This document shows positions 34,952 to 44,606 of a stretch of DNA of 64,000 bases, piece after piece. Within the stretch, counting starts at the first letter, position 1. Every line of letters starts with the position of its first letter. Under the pieces are notes generated by a model. It worked only from the letters and a program-made list of their open reading frames with translations, was not told where the DNA came from and made no database searches. The position numbers and the translations under genes were made by a program. Origin of the DNA: Candidatus Phycosocius spiralis (lineage in GTDB: Bacteria > Pseudomonadota > Alphaproteobacteria > Caulobacterales > Aquidulcibacteraceae); the NCBI RefSeq assembly GCF_030158815.1, contig NZ_BPFZ01000001.1, forward strand, positions 62,001 through 126,000, written 5' to 3'.

Positions 34952-36124
34952 ATGCTAAAAAATTCCTATCCCCGCCTTGATTTTGACCTTGGTGAGAGTG
35001 CGGATGCCATCCGCGAAACCATAGAGCGGTTTGCAGCGATACATATCGCGCCCCGCGCTGCCGAAATTGATAAAACCGATGAGTTTCCTCGTGATTTATG
35101 GCCTCAACTCGGGGAATTAGGCCTTCTGGGAATTACGGTAAGCGAGGAAGATGGCGGATCTGGTTTTGGTTATCTAGAGCATGTTGTGGCGATGGAAGAA
35201 ATCAGTCGCGCTTCTGCTTCTGTTGGCCTTTCCTATGGCGCGCATTCGAATCTTTGCGTCAATCAATTGCGGCGCTGGGGCACGCCAGAACAAAAGGCGA
35301 AATATCTGCCAAAATTGATCTCTGGCGCGCATGTAGGTTCGCTTGCAATGTCTGAAAGCGGATCAGGGTCAGACGTCATGTCCATGCGCCTGCGTGCGGA
35401 CAGAAAAGGCGATCGTTATGTTCTTAATGGCGGCAAATTCTGGATCACCAATGCCAAGCATGCCGACACTTTAATCGTTTACGCCAAAACCGAACCCGAA
35501 GCCGCTTCTCGCGGGATTAGTGCCTTTCTAATTGAAAAGGATTTTAAGGGATTTTCGGTAGCCCAAAGTCTCGACAAATTGGGTATGCGGGGATCTCCAA
35601 CTGGTGAATTGGTGTTTGAAGATTGTGAAGTTCCCGCTGAAAACTTGATGGGCCCACTTAATAAGGGTGCGCAGGTTTTGATGTCAGGCCTTGATTATGA
35701 GCGCGCGGTTCTGGCCGCAGGGCCTATCGGGATCATGCAGGCTTGCCTCGATATCGTCTTACCTTATTTGCATGAACGCAAACAGTTTGGTCAAGCCATA
35801 GGTGAGTTCCAGCTGATGCAAGCCAAGATTGCCGACATGTATGTGACCCTTTCGACAACGCGCGCATATGTCTATGCTGTCGCAAAGGCCTGCGACCGTG
35901 GCCAGACGACACGCAAGGATGCCGCCGGTGCGATACTCTATGCCGCTGAGAAAGCAACTTGGATGGCTTTAGAGGCCATTCAATGCTTAGGGGGCAATGG
36001 CTATATCAATGATTACCCAACCGGCAGGTTGTTACGCGATGCTAAGCTCTATGAAATTGGAGCCGGGACAAGTGAAATTCGCCGCTGGTTGATTGGTCGC
36101 GAATTGTTCGGTGAGACGGGCTAG
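34952..36124 (+). CDS. ivd: Isovaleryl-CoA dehydrogenase
   Basis: The FAD enzyme that oxidises isovaleryl-CoA to 3-methylcrotonyl-CoA in leucine breakdown. The 390-residue product has [72 protein letters not shown] and the C-terminal [19 protein letters not shown], a pattern typical of IVD rather than general acyl-CoA dehydrogenases. The expected neighbour genes for methylcrotonyl-CoA carboxylase beta and methylglutaconyl-CoA hydratase are not adjacent; an acyl-CoA carboxylase alpha subunit lies 18 kb away. Confidence 0.9.
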   Translation: MLKNSYPRLDFDLGESADAIRETIERFAAIHIAPRAAEIDKTDEFPRDLWPQLGELGLLGITVSEEDGGSGFGYLEHVVAMEEISRASASVGLSYGAHSNLCVNQLRRWGTPEQKAKYLPKLISGAHVGSLAMSESGSGSDVMSMRLRADRKGDRYVLNGGKFWITNAKHADTLIVYAKTEPEAASRGISAFLIEKDFKGFSVAQSLDKLGMRGSPTGELVFEDCEVPAENLMGPLNKGAQVLMSGLDYERAVLAAGPIGIMQACLDIVLPYLHERKQFGQAIGEFQLMQAKIADMYVTLSTTRAYVYAVAKACDRGQTTRKDAAGAILYAAEKATWMALEAIQCLGGNGYINDYPTGRLLRDAKLYEIGAGTSEIRRWLIGRELFGETG

Positions 36125-36264
36125 TTGAAAGTCTTTAGTGCTTTAATCACCGATATCGGGTAGCGGGCCAATTTGTCTCTTTCAGCAAGCTGTCAGGATG
36201 TTGTTTGGTCACCCTTTAATGCCTCTAAAACAATTTGTGCTTTAAAATCAGATGCTTGCCTTTT
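36121..36264 (-). pseudogene. IS3-family OrfA remnant
   Basis: The minus strand reads RKRQASDFKAQIVLEALKGD, then QTTS, a stop, then QLAERDKLARYPISVIKALK and a stop at 36121. This matches the start of IS3-type OrfA (FKAKVALEALKG, then LA-x-HP-x-I-x-x-WK). No OrfB was found, so this is a stump left by an old insertion directly behind ivd. The rest of the gap to 36668 holds only a weak hydrophobic open frame at 36252-36452 without a ribosome site. Confidence 0.6.
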
Positions 36265-36668
36265 TCTTATTATGGGCATTCTTTCTACCTTCTCGTTTCA
36301 TCGCTAAGCGATCATGTCGGCTTTTACTCATGCTTGTCACAACTATAACTTTAAGTTACATAACCATATCGACACTACTAAAAAAATTGTCAAGCCGTTT
36401 TCTTAGCGCTCTTTTTGCCGCTCTTTTGGTGGGTTTAGCCGGTGGGATGTGAACGGATTAGTGGGCGATCGCTGGCGGGAAAAGGTATAAAAGCCAAGCG
36501 AGATCACCACCAAACTCATCATCCAGTAAGGTCAGACACAGATGGCATTTGGATCTGCCACTGAAGGTGAAGGGAAAAATTTTCACAAAGGCCCTAAATC
36601 TTTGGCAGCTTTGGTCGATCTGGACATCTCGATCAAGCTTGAACGAATTAAACTTGTCGTGCTGGCGC

Positions 36669-37751
36669 TCAGGGAACCAGAAGCATGAATAGGAATACGG
36701 CAAATAACACCAAGTGCACGGCACCTTGCATAATCGTTGTCCTACCAGTTGAGAGGGAAAGGGTCGAGACAAGTAAGGTTAAGACTAAAAGCACCATATT
36801 CGTCTGATTGACACCAAGCAGCAATTTCCAGTCAAAGATAAGCGCAAGCGCCGCAACAACAGGAATAGTCAGGCCGATTGTCGCAAGTGCAGAACCAAGT
36901 GCAAGATTAAGGCTGGTTTGTAAGCGATTGGCGCGTGCAGCACGGACAGCAGCAATACCCTCGGGTAAGAGAACAACACCTGCGATGATGACTCCAACAA
37001 TCGCTTTGGGTGCACCCGCACTGGCCACGATCAGTTCCACCGTGGGTGCCAGCGTTTTTGCAATCCAAACAATAGCAACCAGCGACATCATCAAGAATGC
37101 CCCGCTGGTTAAAGTCAAACGATTTGAAGGTAATGGTACATCTGTTGTTTCATCTATTGTTTCATCTCTCATGACCTGCTTATCATCGGACATGAAGTAA
37201 GCACGGTGGCGGATGGTCTGTATCATAACAAAACTGGCATAAAGGACGAATGAGACAACTCCAACAAATGCTAATTGGGCCGGAGCAAATACTGGACCAG
37301 GTAGGGTGGTGACATGGTTAGGCAAGATCAGTGTGATTATCGACAAGGTTGCAAGTGTCGCCAATGCTGCACTTACCCCTGTTTGCATATAGGTTTGTTC
37401 ACCATGACGAAGCCCGCCCAAAAATAAGCAGCTTCCAATAACCCCATTTAGAATAATCATAATAGCGGCCATTACCGTGTCGCGGGCAAGGGTTTCGGCA
37501 GCTGGGCCCCCAGCAAGCATGATCGATACGATCAGCCCCACTTCAATAATGGTCACGGCAACTGCAAACAGGAACGTACCAAATGGTTCACCAACCTTAT
37601 GGGCGATGACTTCAGCATGATGCACCGCTGCGAGCACGCAGACAAATAAAGCCAACCCAAGACCTACAAGAATGATGGGCGATTGCGTTACGTAATAAAC
37701 GGCGAAGAATATCCAGCCCGTCAGTGGTGCAATCAGTGTCCAAGACGGCAT
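36669..37751 (-). CDS. chaA: Calcium/proton (sodium) antiporter ChaA
   Basis: A cation/H+ exchanger of the CaCA superfamily with about eleven membrane helices in 360 residues. The two alpha-repeat motifs are visible: HHAEVIAHKVGEPFGTFLFA with VTIIEVGLIVSIML, and GVVLLPEGIAAVRAARANR with SLNLALGSALATIGLTIP. It expels calcium, sodium or potassium in homologues and is usually active at alkaline pH. It stands alone, reading away from umuDC. Confidence 0.92.
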   Translation of the reverse strand: MPSWTLIAPLTGWIFFAVYYVTQSPIILVGLGLALFVCVLAAVHHAEVIAHKVGEPFGTFLFAVAVTIIEVGLIVSIMLAGGPAAETLARDTVMAAIMIILNGVIGSCLFLGGLRHGEQTYMQTGVSAALATLATLSIITLILPNHVTTLPGPVFAPAQLAFVGVVSFVLYASFVMIQTIRHRAYFMSDDKQVMRDETIDETTDVPLPSNRLTLTSGAFLMMSLVAIVWIAKTLAPTVELIVASAGAPKAIVGVIIAGVVLLPEGIAAVRAARANRLQTSLNLALGSALATIGLTIPVVAALALIFDWKLLLGVNQTNMVLLVLTLLVSTLSLSTGRTTIMQGAVHLVLFAVFLFMLLVP

Positions 37752-38124
37752 AAAAGCGAGGGTTTTTTATCATTCATATCCCATCATCTGTTTCCATACA
37801 TGTGTAGACCCTTAACCACTTTTTGGACTGAAGTTTTAAACGACGCCTTCTGATTTTATAAACGTCGGTTTTCAAACTGTATTCCAGATCAGAACCAGAT
37901 TAGAGGATGTGCGTTCGATTTTGCCTTTTTTCTTAGTTCATCTGGCTCTGTCTCATTAGGGATACGATTTCATATAGGAGTTGCGCGGCATCAAACAACT
38001 TAAATGCTGCCCTTGACTTTCCTTTCTACCATGGCTTTGCAGGCAATTTGCTCACTTAACCAATCCATGAATTGGCACGTCGTCACTGAAACCGTGGGCT
38101 CTTGCCCTGAAACATTGGTCATGA
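37752..38124. other. Long gap upstream of umuDC
   Basis: This holds the chaA promoter on one side and leads into the umuD promoter on the other. I see no gene; small open frames lack ribosome sites and homology. Confidence 0.5.
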
Positions 38125-38160
38125 TTGACAAGTTGCCGTTAAAATGTTCTTATTATGTTC
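38125..38160 (+). promoter_or_regulatory. SOS promoter of umuDC with LexA box
   Basis: A perfect -35 hexamer TTGACA lies at 38125-38130. GTTC-N7-GTTC at 38146-38160 is the direct-repeat LexA box of alphaproteobacteria, and it sits where the -10 element should be, so LexA would block polymerase directly. The box ends 21 bases upstream of the GTG start of umuD. Confidence 0.9.
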
Positions 38161-38181
38161 TCATTTCACCGGAGCTGTGTT

Positions 38182-38601
38182 GTGTTGCGCCTTGTTAATT
38201 CGCCGCCCAAACTCGAAACCTTATTGTTCAGTACGCATGTATCAGCTGGTTTCCCAAGTCCTGCGGATGACCATATTGAAGGCAAGCTTGACTTGAATGA
38301 GCATCTGGTCAGGCGACCGGCGGCTACATTTTTCGTGCGCGCATCAGGGGAATCCATGCGTGATGCAGGAATTTTCAATGGTGATCTTTTGATTATTGAC
38401 CGCAGCGTCACCCCACAATTAGGTGACATTGTGCTTGCCATTCTCGATGGTGAACTTACGGTAAAGCGGCTGAAAAAGGCTGATGGCGTGTGGCATCTGG
38501 CGGCTGAGAACAAGAATTATCCATCCATACCGATCGGTGAAGGTGATTGCGCGTTTTGGGGCGTCGTGACCTATACGATCCACCAGCATTGTGGACGCTG
38601 A
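38182..38601 (+). CDS. umuD: UmuD, SOS mutagenesis protease-like subunit
   Basis: RecA-stimulated self-cleavage turns UmuD into UmuD', the partner of UmuC in DNA polymerase V. The cleavage site corresponds to Ala22-Gly23 (VSAGFPSP; Cys-Gly in E. coli). Catalytic Ser58 is in ASGESMRD and Lys95 in TVKRL, each offset by two from E. coli Ser60 and Lys97. GTG 38182 is chosen because GGAG is seven bases upstream and the product is 139 residues, the same as E. coli UmuD; the ATG at 38155 lies inside the LexA box. The stop overlaps the umuC start as TGATG. Confidence 0.95.
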   Translation: MLRLVNSPPKLETLLFSTHVSAGFPSPADDHIEGKLDLNEHLVRRPAATFFVRASGESMRDAGIFNGDLLIIDRSVTPQLGDIVLAILDGELTVKRLKKADGVWHLAAENKNYPSIPIGEGDCAFWGVVTYTIHQHCGR

Positions 38602-39872
38602 TGGCTATTTTTGCATTGGTTGACTGCAACAATTTTTATGCATCTTGTGAGCGGCTGTTCCAGCCCCACCTGCGTGGTCGCCCAGTTGTGATCCTGTCTA
38701 ATAATGATGGATGTGTGATTGCCAGATCCGATGAAGCCAAGTCGCTTGGTATTCTCATGGGCACCCCTGCATTCAAGATACGTCAGCTGATTAAGGCGCA
38801 TGACATTGCAGTCTGCTCGTCTAATTATGCGCTTTATGGTGATATTTCTGAGCGTGTGATGCGTGTGCTGGGCGAAAGCGCGCCTAACCAAGAAATCTAC
38901 AGCATCGACGAATGCTTTCTCGATCTTGATCGGCTCAGCGTTCCTAATCTTACACAATGGTGTCGAAATCTGCGTCACCAAACTATGCAATGGACCGGCA
39001 TTCCAGTGTCGATTGGCATAGGACCAACCAAGACTTTGGCGAAGCTGGCCAATCGTTTGGCGAAAAAATCAGTCAGAGAGAGCGGCGTACTGAATTTTAT
39101 GGATGACCCAATTAGAATTGATACGGCCTTGCGTGAAACATCGATAGGCGATGTCTGGGGTATAGGTCGCCGCTGGACCCAAAAACTTGAAGAGCGCGGT
39201 ATTCACACGGCCCATGATTTTGCCAATGCCCCTGATGCTTGGGTGCGACAATGTATGGGTGTTGTGGGTCTGCGTACTGTTCATGAATTACGTGGCATTG
39301 CTTGCCATGCGCTTGCGGATCAGCCGGCGCCAAAGCAGACAACCTGCTATACGCGCACGTTTGGGACAGCGATCTACGATAAAATGCAGATCCAAGATGC
39401 TGTCACGTGCTTTACCGAGCAGGCAGCAGCAAAGCTACGCAAAACCGGTCAAGTTGCTGGTGCGGTACAGCTGTTCATCCAAACCGACCCGTTCGCTCGG
39501 AACGTACCCAAAAAGTCGGTATCTGGCTTGACGACATTGGATCGGCCCACCTCCAACACCCGCGCTATTGCCACCGCTGTAACACAGATATTCGACCGAA
39601 TTTGGCAGGATGGTTATGGCTGGAGAAAGGCTGGTGTGCATCTGTTCGATCTAAGCGCACCCGACCAAATAGCACCATCACTATTGGATGTGATCGAAAC
39701 ACCCAACGATAGCCTCATGAAAGCCGTCGATCACATCAATACGCGCTATGGCCGCGGCGCGGCGCGGATGGGTTTCGCCTCAAAAAATGCAGCATGGCAG
39801 ATGCAACAGGCGCATGTTTCACCCCGCTTTACAACCAAATGGGCCGAAATTCCCGCTGTTCGGATGATGTAG
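38601..39872 (+). CDS. umuC: UmuC, catalytic subunit of DNA polymerase V
   Basis: A Y-family translesion polymerase of 423 residues. Visible: ALVDCNNFYASCERLFQP with the first catalytic Asp, VILSNNDGCVIARSDEAKSL, YSIDECFLDLDRL with the Asp-Glu pair, PVSIGIGPTKTLAKLANRLAK, a helix-hairpin-helix (DVWGIGRRWTQKLEERGI) and the little-finger domain. Length equals the E. coli enzyme within one residue. Translation is coupled to umuD by a one-base overlap, and both are under the LexA box. Confidence 0.96.
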   Translation: MAIFALVDCNNFYASCERLFQPHLRGRPVVILSNNDGCVIARSDEAKSLGILMGTPAFKIRQLIKAHDIAVCSSNYALYGDISERVMRVLGESAPNQEIYSIDECFLDLDRLSVPNLTQWCRNLRHQTMQWTGIPVSIGIGPTKTLAKLANRLAKKSVRESGVLNFMDDPIRIDTALRETSIGDVWGIGRRWTQKLEERGIHTAHDFANAPDAWVRQCMGVVGLRTVHELRGIACHALADQPAPKQTTCYTRTFGTAIYDKMQIQDAVTCFTEQAAAKLRKTGQVAGAVQLFIQTDPFARNVPKKSVSGLTTLDRPTSNTRAIATAVTQIFDRIWQDGYGWRKAGVHLFDLSAPDQIAPSLLDVIETPNDSLMKAVDHINTRYGRGAARMGFASKNAAWQMQQAHVSPRFTTKWAEIPAVRMM

Positions 39873-40461
39873 TTTCAAAGATAATGAGCTTAAATGTTTG
39901 GTTTGAAATCTTGATCGCTATAATAAGAGGGCGAATGGCCCGTCAGGGCGATACGCGTCAAGGATGAATGTCTTGGCGGGGAAAGATATTCGTCGCTGAA
40001 TCAGAACGTAAAGCTCGATCGATAAGGGCGATCGGCGTTACCCAACCGCGCTGCACGTCACACATGTAGCTTGCACCTAGATAGGAACTGGCGCGTAGCG
40101 CCAAGCCTTAACTTCAGACGATGGATACGCTGAACTAGGTCTGCAGAATGGATCTGTTGCGAGTACAAGCAAAACGGGCTGGATCATTTGGCGCATTGGG
40201 TTTGGTGGATGCCAAGACGGCTGAGCTAGTCCCTGCCAGACGCATGGCTGAGCAAGTCAAGGTGCCAGGTCTTTGCTCGCTCACGAAAATAACAATCAAG
40301 GCAGCAAAATGGTAGCATGTCGCTGGCTAAAGCTCACCAACTGGGTCACCGATTGAATAGATGAAACGGGAACATGGATGAATTGCAAATCTGCACCCAA
40401 AGCCTTGCGCTTTAGGTCTAGCTCAGAGCAAAGGGTCCTATAGAATGAGATAAGGGGCAAG
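39873..40461. other. Gene-poor gap after umuC
   Basis: No supported gene is visible in about 590 bases. It contains a perfect hairpin TGGCGC-GTA-GCGCCA at 40089-40103. A short open frame at 40148-40312 includes AKRAGSFGALGLVDAKTAEL; a similar reading (KRAGSFGAL) is found at about 12295-12330 next to the IS3 remnant, so both may be leftovers of one repeated element. Confidence 0.4.
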
Positions 40462-41865
40462 TTGGATCCAAGAGTGCCTGTGCATGATCTACTGATTATT
40501 GGTGGCGGCTTTGGAGCTTGCTCGGCATTGGCTTGGCTGGCGCGACTGGCTCCTAAAGCAATGCGCGTAGCTGTCATGATTGGATCACGGACACCGGCAG
40601 ACGGCGCGGACAATTTCTATGGTTGCGGACTGGCTTATGGTGCTCAAGATCCTACTCATTTGCTGAACTCAGCACATTGGAATATGGGTCTTTTATTGGA
40701 TGAGCCAGATGGCTTTACACATTGGCTTTCAGCTCAATCGCCAACAAAGAAACTGTCAGATTTTGTACCGCGTGCGGAGTATGGCGCTTTCTTGCAATCC
40801 AAATGGCATGAAAATCTTAAACTGCTGACCCTAAAGGGTGTAGAAGTTCATGTGATTCAGCAAAGCGCAATTTCTATCCTTGAACTGACCGATCGGTTTG
40901 TCACCATTGTTGACGATGCAGGCACCAACCATTCATGCGCTGCTGTGTTGGTTTGTATGGGCCCAACTTTAATCTCTGAAACAGGCCTAAGGCATGAAAA
41001 GCTCATCTCGCCCATATGGCCACATGGATTGCAATGTCTTAAGGGTGCTTGCGGTCAGGTGGTTATAATCGGCACTGGGCTATCTGGTATTGATGCAGCA
41101 ATCAGTGCGCTGGCAGAGCCTGAGGTGACAAAGCTTACCATGATCTCGCGTGATGGACGCTTACCCTTGGCTCATGACGCAGCAGCACGAGAAAGACTGG
41201 ACGTGCAATTCAAGGGTTGCCCATTAGAAGTGTTAAAAACCATCCGCACTGCCGCAAGCAGGGTACCATGGCAGGCTGTGATGAATGCACTGCGCGACCA
41301 GTCTAACATAATCTGGCATGATTGGACGACGATTGAACGACGCTTAGCGCTGAGGCATTTGAGCGGCATGTGGACCGCCCATCGCAACCGCTTACCCCCC
41401 GATGTGCTAAGGCAAGTAGAAACAGCAATCGACCACGGTCGGCTTGAAATCATTAAAAGCTTTACTCGACTTCATTTTGATAACGATGGTCATGTTTGTG
41501 TCCAATTGATCGGCTCTGGTGGAATTATCAAGCCTGACTGGGTTGTTGACGCGCGCGGCTTCGCGCGCATAAACATGAACATGAACTCCTTTTTTGGCCA
41601 AGCTTTGCGGGATGGTCACTTTAATACATCCGGTCTTGGCTATGGCATTGCGGGGGATAAATCGCATCGAGTAACCCCACTTGGGCTTGCCCCAATCCAT
41701 GTCGTCGGCGCTGCCCGGATAGGCGATTTAATCGAAACAACAGGTGCACCGGAGGTGCGGACTCAAGTACACCAAAGTCTTGAGGCACTTCTTAAACCAA
41801 ATCACCCAGTCAAGGTTTCACGACATATGAATTGCCAAGAAAATGGCTCATCTGCGATCGATTGA
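40462..41865 (+). CDS. FAD/NAD(P)-binding protein
   Basis: A 467-residue flavoprotein of the FAD-NAD(P)-binding (PF13454-like) family. The N-terminal dinucleotide site is DLLIIGGGFGACSALAWLARL, and a second Rossmann motif lies mid-protein (VVIIGTGLSGIDAAISALA). LNSAHWNMGLLLDEPDGFTHWL is typical of the family (HxxxM around a conserved active-site region). The reaction is unknown; relatives act in hydroxylation or in redox cycles with partner enzymes. The TTG start at 40462 has GGGG four bases upstream; a GTG at 40474 is possible. It stands isolated. Confidence 0.8.
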   Translation: MDPRVPVHDLLIIGGGFGACSALAWLARLAPKAMRVAVMIGSRTPADGADNFYGCGLAYGAQDPTHLLNSAHWNMGLLLDEPDGFTHWLSAQSPTKKLSDFVPRAEYGAFLQSKWHENLKLLTLKGVEVHVIQQSAISILELTDRFVTIVDDAGTNHSCAAVLVCMGPTLISETGLRHEKLISPIWPHGLQCLKGACGQVVIIGTGLSGIDAAISALAEPEVTKLTMISRDGRLPLAHDAAARERLDVQFKGCPLEVLKTIRTAASRVPWQAVMNALRDQSNIIWHDWTTIERRLALRHLSGMWTAHRNRLPPDVLRQVETAIDHGRLEIIKSFTRLHFDNDGHVCVQLIGSGGIIKPDWVVDARGFARINMNMNSFFGQALRDGHFNTSGLGYGIAGDKSHRVTPLGLAPIHVVGAARIGDLIETTGAPEVRTQVHQSLEALLKPNHPVKVSRHMNCQENGSSAID

Positions 41866-42302
41866 ATTCTAACAATCGAAATGGTCTAGCAAACGCAGGA
41901 TCAAAATCGATCTTATCGCATACTCAAACTCAAATCTGGCTGGCATTTAGAGTAGTTAAACAAGTAGCAATTGCCCTCTCAATCGTAAGTACTGGCGGAA
42001 GGGATGGGCCTGCAGTCCAATCTTTCTGGTCTATCGTATTGAGATCGATAAGATGGGTCGTAACTTGTCGCCAATGATGGCCAAGGCCTTACTTACTTGC
42101 GAATGGGCTTGGAGGCGAACTCGTTCGACAGGCACACGATGTTTTTTTTCACAACCCGCAATCGGATGCAGTGTAAAACTTACATGCGGTCCCTTGGTCT
42201 TCTCTCGAACTTTCTCTGCCGGATCATGTGGAACTTAGCTCCACGCAGTAGCTCTGCCGCGTTCGCGATCAGCAAGGAAATCAATTCTCCCGGTCTCATT
42301 GA
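41866..42302. other. Gene-free gap before LysR remnant
   Basis: No supported gene. The minus strand has an open stretch at about 42040-42240 (EKTKGPHVSFTLHPIAGCEK and VERVRLQAHSQVSKALAIIG) without a start or recognisable family. Confidence 0.4.
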
Positions 42303-42653
42303 CTACTCTGGGATCGTCCGTTCTATCTTGCGCACCAGGTCCATGAAAACCAGTACGGCAGGTGAGAGTGCCCTTCAGCGGTGCCAGATGAAGTCGTAGT
42401 TCAGTCAAAAATGCGGCAGTGGTAGCGACAGCAAATGGAGTTGCCCTCGTTCCAACTTCGACTGGATTTGTTCAGACATGATCGCCGAGACCGCATCGCT
42501 TACCGCCACAATATTGATGAGACCCGCGACCGCACTCAATGATCGTGAAAGAGACCGTTGTGCTATTTCCAAGGCCTTGGAAGCCTTCTGAAATTTACCG
42601 TGGCCGGCAAGCGCGCTGATGATGTCTATCTGACGCAAAGAGTCCAATGCCAT
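42303..42653 (-). pseudogene. LysR-family regulator remnant
   Basis: The N-terminal helix-turn-helix (SLRQIDIISALAGHGKFQKA, ALEIAQRSLSRSLSA) jumps directly to the C-terminal end of the effector domain (GLINIVAVSDAVSAIMSEQI, ERGQLHLLSL), so roughly 180 residues are missing. After a TGA the family tail continues in the same frame (LNYDFIWHR, stop, RALSPAVLVFMDLVRKIE) and ends at 42303. A deletion plus two nonsense changes have inactivated it. It is divergent from the DUF1214 gene, which it may once have regulated. Confidence 0.8.
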
Positions 42654-42980
42654 ACCGGCCTCCTATGATCCAGTCTTGATCAAGACGATAAACAAGATGG
42701 TACCGATTGCAGCGACTCTTGACAAAATCAACTAAAATGCTTTTTATGCAAGGCAGTGTTGTTATGGGCGCAAGCCGATAATGGAAGCAATGAATTCATA
42801 GAGTAACTGAATTCTTAGGGTAATCAGAGTATCAGGAGGCCGCAGCGTTGGCAATCTTGGCGCGGTCGGTCTTCTTGCCGTTATTTTGAGACATGCGGTG
42901 CTGCAAGATGGAAGCAGTGGCTTGGATATCGGGGAGGATTATAACGAGGCACAATCAGGAAATGGTAATGAGGAGTTGGC
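42654..42980. other. Upstream region of the DUF1214 gene
   Basis: No gene seen. It includes two TGAATTC copies 17 bases apart (about 42790-42813) and GAGGAG just before the ATG at 42981, which is a good ribosome site. Confidence 0.45.
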
Positions 42981-44438
42981 ATGACATTCACAAAGCGGTT
43001 GATTCTCTTGTCCGCAGGGGCCGTTGCTACAGCGCTTGCCATCACTTGCCCTCTGGCGGTTTTTAGCCAAACTACACAGCAGTCGTTTCCGTCCGATAGC
43101 GATGCTAATGGCATACGCACTCAAAAAGTTGAGCGCCTCGCGCTTCAAATTCTGGAGACGGCACAAGTCAAGGAGGCAATTGAGAAAGGCATCGCAACAT
43201 ATGCGGCCAGTGCCATCGCATCTAAACCCGACGCCATGCGCTACGCGAGGTCAGCGGTTGAGGAGGCGGCAACCTTCGCGGCTCTCAATGCAGCCATGGG
43301 CGGGGTGTCCGATCCGACATTTGTATGGCTTTATGCGGCACCGCGTCGGTGGCACGGTTACAGCCTTCCAGGCTCGCGTTGGTACGCTGACAACGTGGAT
43401 ACGTTTTATAGGGCGGTGAGGGTCGACGAAACGTCAAGTTATGAGATCACGGTGCTTCCGGGTAAAGTCCTGCCTTCGCAACTGTCATTCATGCTCTACA
43501 ATTGGCTGATTCACGACGGCACTGATCCTCGCAACGATGTGCCGTTGGGGACCCTGACTATCACTGAGGCGACGCCGCGCAATCCAGACGGCTCGATAAC
43601 CCTGACCGTCGGTCCCGAACTGGCCAACGGTCGTCCTACGCATTTGCAATTGAAGCCGGGGGCAAAGCAAGTACTGGTTCGAGAGATTCGGGGAGACGAA
43701 ACTCTCCCTGCGGTTCGCCTTTCTGTTAGGCGCACGAGAGGGAATCCTCCCCCGAAAAAGACGATCAACGATCTGGCGGCAGAAACCGCCGCCTATATCG
43801 CCGCCGGGACATTCGGCTCAACCAACATTAGCGTCGGTTTTGGAAAAATGGCCGAGAACCAGCTAGGCGCACCCCGCGTTCGCTGGCTCGAAGAGGGCAA
43901 TCAGAAACTGACCACTGACGAGCCTGTGGGACCCGATCAGGCGCTCGGCTTTCTGTCGCCGTTCGTGTTCAACATCAAAGAGGACGAAGCGTTAATCGTC
44001 ACCCTGAACATGATGGGCGCAGAGTATCTCAGTGTCAGTTCGTACCGGCCCTTCCTCGTCAGCCCGGAACATGTCTTCGGAACCAGTAGCCTGAACAACT
44101 ATCAGTCAAAGAAAAACCCGGATGGATCCATCACCTTCGTCTTCGCACGAAAGGACCCGGGCGTTTACAACTGGATCGACGTCGGCGGCATTCCTTACGG
44201 GAGCGTTGGAGTGCGTTGGCAAACGCTCACCAAACCAGTCGCGCCAACCCTGCAGAACGCCGTGCAAACCGCGAAAGTCGTCAAGCTCGCAGACCTGCGG
44301 AAAGAGCTTCCCGCGACCACGGCGTGGGTTTCCGCACAGGAGCGCCGCGAGCAACGTGCGAACCGCGCTAGAAACTTCCTGCTCCGGTGCCTCGGCGACC
44401 CCTGCGAGGTGGGCGGCGAACTGGACAAGCCTCATTGA
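42981..44438 (+). CDS. Exported DUF1214 domain protein
   Basis: A 485-residue exported protein: signal peptide at residues 1-30 (LILLSAGAVATALAITCPLA), a helical region, then beta-rich DUF1214-type parts (SRWYADNVDTFYRAVRVDETSS, then LTLTVGPE and QLKPGAKQVLVREIRGDE). The family is of unknown function and commonly travels with DUF1254 proteins, as here. GAGGAGTTGGC precedes the ATG. The sequence is clearly GC-richer than the core genes, with many GCG/CGC codons, which suggests acquisition by transfer. Confidence 0.8.
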   Translation: MTFTKRLILLSAGAVATALAITCPLAVFSQTTQQSFPSDSDANGIRTQKVERLALQILETAQVKEAIEKGIATYAASAIASKPDAMRYARSAVEEAATFAALNAAMGGVSDPTFVWLYAAPRRWHGYSLPGSRWYADNVDTFYRAVRVDETSSYEITVLPGKVLPSQLSFMLYNWLIHDGTDPRNDVPLGTLTITEATPRNPDGSITLTVGPELANGRPTHLQLKPGAKQVLVREIRGDETLPAVRLSVRRTRGNPPPKKTINDLAAETAAYIAAGTFGSTNISVGFGKMAENQLGAPRVRWLEEGNQKLTTDEPVGPDQALGFLSPFVFNIKEDEALIVTLNMMGAEYLSVSSYRPFLVSPEHVFGTSSLNNYQSKKNPDGSITFVFARKDPGVYNWIDVGGIPYGSVGVRWQTLTKPVAPTLQNAVQTAKVVKLADLRKELPATTAWVSAQERREQRANRARNFLLRCLGDPCEVGGELDKPH

Positions 44439-44606
44439 AGGCGGCGTAGAGATCGACAACGCCATCGAGCGTATTGAATGATCCATTGCGCATGATCGTA
44501 AGATCTAGCCCGTAGATGGTTTTGTTCAAGCGAAGGCAAGATCATGACCAATGAATTGCAGAACGAATTTGGTGAACTGGTTCTATAGCCTGGCGAAGAG
44601 AAGATC

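Noticed and set aside
36252-36452. 66-residue hydrophobic open frame
   Set aside because: No ribosome site and no family; it partly overlaps the IS3 OrfA scar. It could be a small membrane protein but I cannot support it.
43485-43768. Minus-strand open frames within the DUF1214 gene
   Set aside because: Shadow frames caused by high GC at third codon positions.
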